This document shows positions 1-5,739 of a stretch of 5,739 nucleotides of DNA, piece after piece; the stretch's first letter is position 1, and every line of letters starts with the position of its first letter. The notes beneath the pieces were generated by a model. The model was not told the origin of the DNA, made no database searches, and was given only the letters and a program-made list of their open reading frames with translations. This DNA is from JBFLYE01 sp040756715 [NCBI: bacterium] (GTDB lineage: Bacteria; UBA9089; UBA9088): assembly GCA_040756715.1 (NCBI GenBank), contig JBFLYE010000022.1, positions 1 to 5,739 of the forward strand, in the 5' to 3' direction. The translations under genes were made by a program, and so were the position numbers.

Positions 1-426
1 GCTCCTAAGCAAAGTGGAGCACACACTATTTATGCAAGATTTCCTGGGGATACCTTTTATAAACCAAGCCAAATACAAGGGACATTAACGGTAACTCTTA
101 TTTCAAACCTAAATGTAAACCCCTCCCCCTTTGACCCTTACTCTGAAAATGCAAGCCTTGCTATTTCTTACTATTTATACGAACCAGCCAAGGTAACCAT
201 CAATATCACCAAAGACGACAAGCTGGTAAAAACCCTGATTAGCCTGGCAGATCGACCAGCGGGAAATCAAACTGAGGTATGGTATGGCACAATTGATAAA
301 AGCGAAATCAACCCCTATGACATCCTCATTGCCCCTCCGGGAAGTTATAAAATAAAGGTCATTGCCAAGCCAAACAATGGCTTAGGAGAGGATAGCAAGG
401 AAATTGATAATGTTGTGGTGAAATGA
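1..426 (+). CDS. C-terminal fragment of a secreted Ig-like / FlgD-Ig domain protein (5' end outside window)
   Basis: The frame is open from the first base to TGA at 424-426, giving 141 residues with no start in view, so this is the tail of a larger protein. Residues 1-33 look like the end of a bacterial Ig-like repeat (Big_3 type): the 'AHTIYARFPGDTFYKPS' stretch matches the usual 'Y-x-GD-x-x-Y-x-x-S' ending. Residues ~35-141 resemble the FlgD-type Ig-like domain: an 'NPSPFDP' opening, the 'YYLYEPAKVTINI' strand, 'LVKTLI', a Trp-containing strand and a closing 'APPGSYKIKVIA'. In known proteins such C-terminal domains occur on large exported proteins and serve as structural or secretion modules. 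The enzymatic or binding part, if any, lies upstream. The stop overlaps the next start, so it is probably in one operon with the two following genes. The domain calls are from motif reading only. Confidence 0.8.
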   Translation, partial: APKQSGAHTIYARFPGDTFYKPSQIQGTLTVTLISNLNVNPSPFDPYSENASLAISYYLYEPAKVTINITKDDKLVKTLISLADRPAGNQTEVWYGTIDKSEINPYDILIAPPGSYKIKVIAKPNNGLGEDSKEIDNVVVK

Positions 427-1292
427 TGAAAAGGCTAATCTTTGTTCTGTTCTTGCTAGGCTGTGGAGGGTGTTATAAATTTTTGGTTAATCCATATGAT
501 GCGGTTATGTGGCCTTCGGGAAGGTATTATGTTAATTATAACTTTATCATTCAAGCCCCTGAAGGTGCAAGTGATATAACCCTATACCTTCCCTTTCCCC
601 ATTACAAGGGAAAGCCGGATATGAAGATATTAAGGTGGTTAAAAGAAAACCTTACTTCTGCTTTAAATAATGCAAAGAATTGTCACAATGAAAGCATCAA
701 AGATTATGAAAATCATTGTAAAAGAAATAAGGCGTGGTATAAGGAGCATGGATTGAGCGATGAGGAGTATAAAAGGGCAATGAAGCAGTTTTATGAAGAA
801 AAGGTCTCTCCTGAGGAAGAAAAGATAAAATATTATTCAAATTTCAAAATGGATTTAATAAACACAGAATATGGCAAGATGCTATATATATATATACCTC
901 ATCTCTTAAAAAAGGAGGAAACAGAAAATATTAGATTTAGTAGTAATACAAAGGCAGATTCATCCCGACCCATCAAAATCAACCGAAAGACTGTAATTGA
1001 TGACTACAAGCTTACCTATGAGGAGAAGATAAAGCCTGAGAGTGCTTATGCTCCAGGATGGCTTGTTTGTAAAATCCTCAATATGCCTATGTATGTTAAG
1101 TTTGAAGGAAAGGAATTAAGGGTAGGGTTTATTTATGATATTTCTGAAGAGGAGCATCATGGAGGCTCTGTTCCTTTCTTTCAGTATGAGGGCCCAGTGG
1201 GAAAAGAGAAATATCATCAATATATTTTTACCAAATCTGGCTGGTACTGGATGCCAGTAGGAAAAAAATTAACAGAAAAGGAGGAAAAATGA
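423..1292 (+). CDS. Predicted lipoprotein of unknown family
   Basis: The 289-residue product begins MMKRLIFVLFLLGCGGC: a short basic n-region, a hydrophobic stretch, then a lipobox-like LLGC with Cys14 (Cys17 is a less likely alternative). This predicts lipid attachment after signal peptidase II cleavage. ATG 423 overlaps the upstream stop as ATGA, and a second in-frame ATG at 426 could equally be used. Only a weak GTGGTG precedes them, so translation is probably coupled to the upstream gene. Residues ~35-70 and ~140-165 look beta-rich, with similar 'TLYLPFP' and 'LYIYIP' strands. Residues ~85-135 between them are charged and probably helical, rich in Lys, Glu and Tyr. The C-terminal ~100 residues are again beta-like, with aromatic residues and a 'GWYWMP' near the end. 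I recognise no family or catalytic motif. Lying between two exported multidomain proteins, it may be a surface partner of the phospholipase-like protein, which is inference. Confidence 0.85.
   Translation: MMKRLIFVLFLLGCGGCYKFLVNPYDAVMWPSGRYYVNYNFIIQAPEGASDITLYLPFPHYKGKPDMKILRWLKENLTSALNNAKNCHNESIKDYENHCKRNKAWYKEHGLSDEEYKRAMKQFYEEKVSPEEEKIKYYSNFKMDLINTEYGKMLYIYIPHLLKKEETENIRFSSNTKADSSRPIKINRKTVIDDYKLTYEEKIKPESAYAPGWLVCKILNMPMYVKFEGKELRVGFIYDISEEEHHGGSVPFFQYEGPVGKEKYHQYIFTKSGWYWMPVGKKLTEKEEK
1277..1284 (+). promoter_or_regulatory. Strong ribosome binding site of the phospholipase-like gene
   Basis: AAAGGAGG lies 9 bases before ATG 1294, inside the last codons of the lipoprotein gene. It is the only strong Shine-Dalgarno match at a gene start in this window. 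It supports the chosen start one base after the upstream stop and suggests efficient, independent initiation within the operon. Confidence 0.85.
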
Positions 1293-1293
1293 A

Positions 1294-4200
1294 ATGAGAA
1301 AGCTGTTTTTGAGCTTAATGCTTGTATTTGGGTTAAGGGATGGATTTTCTTGGGGTCCAATTACCCATTATTGGCTAACCCAAGATTCAGTATCTTCCGG
1401 GAATGAGGCAATGTTTATTAACAGTATGAACCCAGACCTATTCTGGGCAGGTGGTGGGGATGATCTTCCTTCTATCTTTAGGCTCTATAAAAAGGAATGG
1501 GGAAATAGGGCACATTGCCCTCTTCCAAGCCTTACAATAACAGACCCTAGAAACGAGAATTATAACTTTTCCGACGACAAAGAAAACTTTGCCTATATTA
1601 TGAAGCTCTGTTTAGGATATGCTAGTGATTCTTACTGGAAGGGCTTTGGCGCACACATTGTAGGAGACTGGGTTGCCCACGATAGAAAATTTCTTGGGCT
1701 ACCTGAGCACGATCTTGATAAATGGAAGAAAGGATTAAAGCAATACCATGCAAATATAGAATATGATATGGATTATTACCTCTACCTTACCAGGGGAGGG
1801 GTTGCAGAAAATGCTGCCCAGAGGATAAGAATAAATACAAACCCAGAGCTTATCTGGAGGGCATTGGTGAATAAGAGGCTGATTGAGTTAAAGAGAAACC
1901 CTCCTCCTGACTTAACAGACAAAACAGATAGAGGGTTTAAAAATAGAGCTATTAGCGATGTCAACTCTGAATGCCCCATAGAAGACATAATCTCATCCAT
2001 TGATACTTGGGGATTTCTTGTTCATTGTCGGCAATTTCAATGTGCAATAAGAAGGGGTAGACAAGCCTTTCTTGCTGACTGGCCAGGAACAGGGACAGGA
2101 AAGATTGCCCGAGAAAACTATGATATTTCAAAAACAGTTATCTCTAACTGGCTCAATAACCCAACCCCAAAGGGAGTTTCTTCCATAACTGTTTCTCCCA
2201 GGCCTAAAGATATCTCAGGTGGAAATATGGATGACGATATGAAGATATGGCTTGAGGCGATTAAAAAGGCAAGAGATGAAGGAATCTTACAGAGATACTT
2301 TGTCTCCAATCAGAATAACTGCTATGAGATTGAGATTTATTGTTCAAATGAGACAAGGCTTTCTCAGATATTTGAGGAAACAATCCTTGCCCACAAAACC
2401 AACCCTACCTCTGACTCTGACCTTGTCCTTGCCCAGGTTATGGAGAAGGTCTTCCTTAAGCCATACATTACCTCTGACTACAACCCCCCAACCATTGCCA
2501 ACCTTACACCAGCACAAGGCCAAGTGGGAGGAAAGCCAACCATATCCGCCCATATCACTGATGATAAATCTGGGGTTGGCTTAATTACATTAAAGCTTGA
2601 TGACCAAGAGGTTTCTCCCAGCTTTTCTATCCAAACCGGCATCCTCTCCTATACCCCTCCCTCTCCCCTATCCTCAGGAACCCATACCCTATTCCTGCAA
2701 GCCCTTGACAATGCAGGTAATCCTGCATATCCCGAAAGGGCAACCTTTACCGTAGTTCCTCTGGGAACCATCACAGGAAGGGTAACCCTGGTTGAAACAG
2801 GAAGTCCGACAAAAGGGGTATTGATTGAGGTATTGCAAAATGGTATTGTTAAGGGCTCGGCGACAACAAATAGTAATGGAACATATTCAATTCCTGTTTT
2901 CCCTGGGGTATATAATCTAAGGGCTTCGATAAATGGCATTGTTCAAACAAAGAATATTACTGTCAACCCGAACCAAACAGGCATTGTTAATTTTAGCTTT
3001 AATGGGTATCTTTATAAATATTATTACAAAAATATTTATGTTAAATCAAGAAAGGGGAAGAATTATAGAGATTTTATTGTTCCTCTTGATTCAGGTTATA
3101 ACATATACAATTGGAGATCATTTTATACCTATAGATCAGAAAGAAGCCGTGATGATGGGTCATATGTTGACTGGCCTAATAATATCTTTCAAATTAAGGC
3201 AAGGCTTGATGGAAAATGGTGGAGAAAGGCAGTATATAATGCTTTTTATGGGGTTGATGCTAAAAAACCCCTTCAAGGAGAACCTGATGGTGTATATGGA
3301 GGGAATAACAGCAAAACAATTGATGAAAGGTCTTGTGGATATGAGGTAAGGACATTCTACCTTTACCCATCTTTATCAAAATACAAGATATACAAAGCAG
3401 ATTGCCGGATTCACTTGGCAGAGAATGCAGGCTGGACAAGCTGGATTGATTATGAAAACAATAGATTGGTAATCGAGGTTAGGCTATATGGATATACTTG
3501 GAAGTTCTTGTGGTGGAGGAAAACAAAAGAGGGTCGTCTTTATGCAACATTCTATGTCTATGGCAAGCTTTTTTCCTCAAAAACACAATCTATGGCTTCT
3601 CTGCCGATGGGCTTATTTGAACAAAAACCAAAAGCCAAAAAACCAAAGGTTTTTATCAAACCTAAGATTATGAGTAATAAGGCAAGTAATGAGGTAAGCT
3701 ATTCAATTATTCTTAAGGATGTTGAGGAAGATTTGGTTGAGGCAAGAATGGGGATAGCCTTTGACTCAGAAAAGGTGAAGATAAAAGAGATAAAGCCGCC
3801 TCTATTCGAAGAAGAAGAGGGTTCAATAAGCTCAATGGCTATTCAAGAAGAGGAAGAACCTAAAGAGGGCATCTTCCTTAATTCAGAAATAGATAATCAA
3901 AAGGGAGAGGCAAACATAGAAGCAGCGATTGTTTTCAATGAAATAATGTATTCTACGGATACCACAACCCCACCTTCAACCTCTACCCAAGGCATCCAAA
4001 ATATGGCAATACAAGAAGAGGAAAACATCCTTCCCTTGGCAGACCTTATTATTGCCTTTCCCAAAACAATGGCTCTTTCAGAAGGTGATATTTTATCCTC
4101 TATCTCTCTTTCTTCTATAGAACTCAAAGATTCTACGGGAAAAACAATTGATGTAGAAATAGAAAAACCCGAAGCAAAACCCATAATCCCAGAAAAGACA

Positions 4201-4488
4201 GAGCTTTTTCCATCCTTTCCCAATCCAGCCAAGGATGGGGTTTGGATTCCCTTTAACCTAGCAAAGGATGCCAATGTAGAGGTTAATATCTTTAATATCC
4301 TAGGCCAAAAAATAAGGACAATAAAGGTAGGACAAAGAAAGGCTGGACAATATACCCAGGCAAAGGAAGGTAGTGCGATATTCTGGGATTTAAAAAATAA
4401 TGCTTTACAAAAGGTTTCAAAAGGATTATACTTTTATAAATTAAAGGCAGATGATTTTTCTGCCATAAAATCAATGGTTGTCCAATAA
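1294..4488 (+). CDS. Secreted zinc-dependent phospholipase C-like multidomain protein with C-terminal sorting-type domain
   Basis: The 1064-residue protein has a signal peptide (residues 1-19) with likely cleavage GFS|W, leaving Trp20 as mature N terminus. Residues 20 to ~200 match the zinc-dependent phospholipase C / S1-P1 nuclease fold (PF00882 type): 'WGPITH' (Trp20, His25), Asp56/57 after 'PDLFWAGGG', His74, 'HIVGDWVAH' (His121, Asp125, His129) and 'HANIE' (His152, Glu156). In this family such residues bind three zinc ions that hydrolyse phosphoesters. A mixed Cys-containing region reaches ~395. An Ig-like domain follows (397-487), then a carboxypeptidase-regulatory-like beta domain (~491-569), a Tyr/Trp-rich unknown region (~571-780), a cohesin-like region interrupted by acidic linkers (~800-960) and a C-terminal domain (969-1064) opening with 'FPNP' and ending 'YFYKLKADDFSAIKSMVVQ', like type A sorting / FlgD-Ig domains. 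It is probably surface-exposed or released. Substrate (phospholipid or nucleic acid) is not determined. Tight linkage to the lipoprotein gene suggests co-expression. Confidence 0.85.
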   Translation: MRKLFLSLMLVFGLRDGFSWGPITHYWLTQDSVSSGNEAMFINSMNPDLFWAGGGDDLPSIFRLYKKEWGNRAHCPLPSLTITDPRNENYNFSDDKENFAYIMKLCLGYASDSYWKGFGAHIVGDWVAHDRKFLGLPEHDLDKWKKGLKQYHANIEYDMDYYLYLTRGGVAENAAQRIRINTNPELIWRALVNKRLIELKRNPPPDLTDKTDRGFKNRAISDVNSECPIEDIISSIDTWGFLVHCRQFQCAIRRGRQAFLADWPGTGTGKIARENYDISKTVISNWLNNPTPKGVSSITVSPRPKDISGGNMDDDMKIWLEAIKKARDEGILQRYFVSNQNNCYEIEIYCSNETRLSQIFEETILAHKTNPTSDSDLVLAQVMEKVFLKPYITSDYNPPTIANLTPAQGQVGGKPTISAHITDDKSGVGLITLKLDDQEVSPSFSIQTGILSYTPPSPLSSGTHTLFLQALDNAGNPAYPERATFTVVPLGTITGRVTLVETGSPTKGVLIEVLQNGIVKGSATTNSNGTYSIPVFPGVYNLRASINGIVQTKNITVNPNQTGIVNFSFNGYLYKYYYKNIYVKSRKGKNYRDFIVPLDSGYNIYNWRSFYTYRSERSRDDGSYVDWPNNIFQIKARLDGKWWRKAVYNAFYGVDAKKPLQGEPDGVYGGNNSKTIDERSCGYEVRTFYLYPSLSKYKIYKADCRIHLAENAGWTSWIDYENNRLVIEVRLYGYTWKFLWWRKTKEGRLYATFYVYGKLFSSKTQSMASLPMGLFEQKPKAKKPKVFIKPKIMSNKASNEVSYSIILKDVEEDLVEARMGIAFDSEKVKIKEIKPPLFEEEEGSISSMAIQEEEEPKEGIFLNSEIDNQKGEANIEAAIVFNEIMYSTDTTTPPSTSTQGIQNMAIQEEENILPLADLIIAFPKTMALSEGDILSSISLSSIELKDSTGKTIDVEIEKPEAKPIIPEKTELFPSFPNPAKDGVWIPFNLAKDANVEVNIFNILGQKIRTIKVGQRKAGQYTQAKEGSAIFWDLKNNALQKVSKGLYFYKLKADDFSAIKSMVVQ

Positions 4489-4509
4489 GGGTAAAAGGCA
4501 TATTCTATT

Positions 4510-4535
4510 TTTACAAAAAAATCTTTACAAAAAAA
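4510..4535 (+). repeat. Two perfect 12-base direct repeats with A-tracts, UP-element-like
   Basis: TTTACAAAAAAA occurs at 4510-4521 and again at 4524-4535, separated by two bases. The two seven-A tracts sit just upstream of the proposed -35 of the 23S promoter, where rRNA promoters usually carry A/T-rich UP elements bound by the alpha subunit of RNA polymerase. The repeat is seen directly; the UP-element role is inferred. Confidence 0.6.
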
Positions 4536-4536
4536 C

Positions 4537-4566
4537 ACGACAAAGATATAGGGTTTAAGTTATAAT
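4537..4566 (+). promoter_or_regulatory. Putative sigma70-type promoter of the 23S rRNA gene
   Basis: A perfect TATAAT at 4561-4566 is preceded, with an 18-base spacer, by ACGACA (4537-4542), which matches TTGACA at four of six positions. Transcription would begin near 4573, about 54 bases before the mature 23S start. A second possibility is TTTACA 4524-4529 with TATAGG 4547-4552 (17-base spacer), so the two could be tandem rRNA promoters. Position between the operon end and a boxA-like site fits an independent rRNA promoter. Confidence 0.55.
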
Positions 4567-4583
4567 TTTTTAGACTAAAAAAC

Positions 4584-4596
4584 TGTTCTTTGAGAA
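4584..4596 (+). promoter_or_regulatory. boxA-like rRNA antitermination site
   Basis: TGTTCTTTGAGAA closely matches the boxA sequence found in leaders and 16S-23S spacers of bacterial rRNA operons (for example TGTTCTTTGAAAA in Bacillus). In known systems the transcribed boxA RNA binds NusB/NusE to protect rRNA transcription from termination. Here it lies ~31 bases before the 23S start and downstream of the proposed transcription start, where it would be in the leader RNA. Confidence 0.65.
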
Positions 4597-5158
4597 GTGA
4601 ATATTAGGGTAATCTGTGGTAGCACGGGTTAAGATAAAAAGGGTATACCGTGGATGCCTTGGGGATAAGAGAACGAAGAAGGACGTGGCTTACCTGCGAT
4701 AAGCTTGGGGGAGGTGGCAAGCAACCTTAAATCCCAAGATCTTAAGAATGGGAAAACCCACCTAGGGTAATACCTAGGTATCCCTATCTGAATCCATAGG
4801 GTAGGGAGGAAGACCAGGCCAAGTGAAACATCTCAAGTAGCCTGAGGAAAAGAAAGCAAAAGCGATTCTTTTAGTAGTGGCGAGCGAAAAAAGAAGAGCC
4901 TAAACCAAATGCGTGCATAAGCCCTATTGCGTTGCGTATTTGGGGTTGTAGGAATAAGATTAAGTTAGGAATAGGCTTAACTTGAAGGGTTAAAAATCTA
5001 TTTAAAAGCTGAATTTTCAGAGAATGTGAGCCAAAGAAGGTGAAAGCCCTGTAGATAAAATAAATAGACTTTCTTCCTTGTTTCCTAAGTAGGACGGGAC
5101 AGGTGAAATCCTGTCTGAATCTAGGAGGACCACCTCCTAAGGCTAAATATCTCTTTCC

Positions 5159-5197
<39 letters not shown>

Positions 5198-5254
5198 TAC
5201 AGCGGAAGCTGAGTGAAATAGTACCTGAAACGGTATACCTACAAGCTGTCAGAG

Positions 5255-5383
5255 GGCTATGCCAGGTTAGGTAATAAAGGCAAGGGTTTTTAAGCGTAGT
5301 AAGCTTAACAAGCGAAAAACTTCGGTTTTTCTCTTGGAACTTACTCCTTGAAATCGGCGTCTTTATTGGCCACTGGAATGCCT
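5255..5383 (+). other. Expansion of 23S rRNA helix 25
   Basis: Between the conserved ACAAGCTGTCAGAG (5241-5254) and AATGGCGTGCATG (5384 on) lie about 130 bases, where E. coli has about 15. The insert folds as one long arm: GGC 5255-5257 with GCC 5380-5382, CCAG 5262-5265 with CTGG 5373-5376, AATAAAG 5273-5279 with CTTTATT 5361-5367, AGTAAG 5298-5303 with CTTACT 5340-5345, CAAG 5309-5312 with CTTG 5333-5336, and GAAAAAC 5314-5320 with GTTTTTC 5325-5331 closed by a C(UUCG)G tetraloop. Helix 25 is a known length-variable site in 23S rRNA. The folding shows it is a structured part of the RNA and not an assembly error. Whether it is cut out as an intervening sequence cannot be told. Confidence 0.8.
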
Positions 5384-5480
5384 AATGGCGTGCATGCTTG
5401 AATAATGAGCTGGCGAGTTACTAGGTGTTGCAAGGTTAAAGGGTATAAGCCCTGAAGACAAAAGCGAAAGCGAGTCTTAA

Positions 5481-5739
5481 AAGAAAGCCCGAACTTTAGG
5501 ATTATTTTAAAAAGGGGCTTGGGGAAAAAATTTTAGAGGCTATCCATTTTATCCTTTTATTCAAATTTGGAATCTTTACCCTATTTTAAATTGGCAGGGA
5601 GAAAGAAAAATAAAAATGCTTCCTAAAAGGGAGGGGAGGTGATATATAGTATCTTCCATTACTTAGTGCAAAAATAGATAGGGTTGTGTTTATCTGTTAA
5701 AAATTCATCCACCTTTTAAGAAATTTTGAATTCTAAATT
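5481..5739 (+). other. AT-rich insertion in 23S rRNA near helix 31 (end outside window)
   Basis: After GAGTCTTAA (5472-5480, E. coli ~636-644) the expected short helix 31 and the conserved TAGACCCGAAACC (E. coli ~667-679) do not appear in the remaining 259 bases. The insert is AT-rich, without an open reading frame worth reporting. It shows possible stems: TCTTAAAAG 5475-5483 with CTTTTAAGA 5713-5721 (nine pairs, enclosing nearly the whole insert), AAGCCC 5485-5490 with GGGCTT 5515-5520, CTTCC 5619-5623 with GGGAG 5629-5633, and ACCCTAT 5578-5584 with ATAGGGT 5678-5684. It could be an expansion segment, an excised intervening sequence or the start of an intron. No group I or group II core was recognised, so the type is left open. 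Confidence 0.65.

Noticed and set aside
883-896. Run of seven TA dinucleotides in the lipoprotein gene
   Set aside because: It encodes an ordinary Tyr-Ile-Tyr-Ile strand in frame. Slippage could cause phase variation, but seven units is short and the frame is intact.
2344-2553. Minus-strand open frame over the same gene, along with others at 1782-2000, 2649-2939 and 3897-4274
   Set aside because: All oppose a coding frame with clear domain matches and show no domain or start signal of their own.
2252-2584. Overlapping + strand open frame of 110 codons inside the phospholipase-like gene
   Set aside because: It is in another frame of a well-supported gene, has low-complexity Pro/Leu/Thr composition and no convincing start signal.
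4566-4582. Perfect inverted repeat TTTTTTAG-A-CTAAAAAA next to the TATAAT box, considered as terminator or operator
   Set aside because: A one-base loop cannot form a normal terminator hairpin, the arms are nearly all A/T, and transcription probably starts within it. An operator role has no further support.
4489-4626. Searched for tRNA genes, a 16S 3' end or a factor-independent terminator of the upstream operon
   Set aside because: No tRNA-like cloverleaf, no 16S 3' end and no GC-rich hairpin followed by T residues is visible here.
5635-5643. GGAGGTGAT, a perfect anti-Shine-Dalgarno complement inside the helix 31 insertion
   Set aside because: No ATG or GTG start with an open frame follows at a usable distance, so it is probably a chance purine-rich match.
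5640-5656. GATATATAGTATC, slightly like the conserved S element of group I introns
   Set aside because: No matching P, Q or R elements were found and the insert's 3' end is not in view, so the resemblance alone is too weak.

Overview
The window reads as a low-GC bacterial sequence, probably a metagenomic contig from a poorly sampled phylum. Three things suggest this. Two of the proteins end in FlgD-like or sorting-domain-like immunoglobulin folds, as is common in secreted proteins of Bacteroidota-related and many candidate phyla. The 23S rRNA sequence is clearly bacterial but divergent and expanded. The 23S gene also stands alone, with no 16S or tRNA in front of it. I cannot name the phylum from sequence reading alone.

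Layout: everything supported is on the + strand. Positions 1-426 hold the C-terminal end of a secreted protein (end of a bacterial Ig-like repeat, then a FlgD-type Ig-like domain). Its stop overlaps the start of a 289-residue predicted lipoprotein of unknown family (423-1292). One base after that gene ends, a 1064-residue secreted multidomain protein begins (1294-4488). Its N-terminal domain matches the zinc-dependent phospholipase C / S1-P1 nuclease fold, including a tryptophan at the predicted mature N terminus and a full candidate set of metal ligands. It is followed by an Ig-like domain, a carboxypeptidase-regulatory-like domain, a Tyr/Trp-rich unknown region, a cohesin-like region and a C-terminal sorting-type domain. 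The tight spacing argues for one operon making exported, surface-associated proteins. A joint job in processing lipid or phosphoester substrates at the cell surface is an inference.

After a 138-base gap containing two A-tract repeats, a promoter and a boxA-like antitermination site, the 5' part of a 23S rRNA gene starts near 4627 and runs off the window. It follows E. coli 23S positions 1 to about 644, except for an extra ~115 nt in helix 25. At about E. coli position 644 (helix 31) it enters at least 250 nt of AT-rich sequence that does not return to recognisable 23S before the window ends. The isolated 23S gene with its own leader and two expansions is the most unusual part of the window, together with the phospholipase-like multidomain protein.
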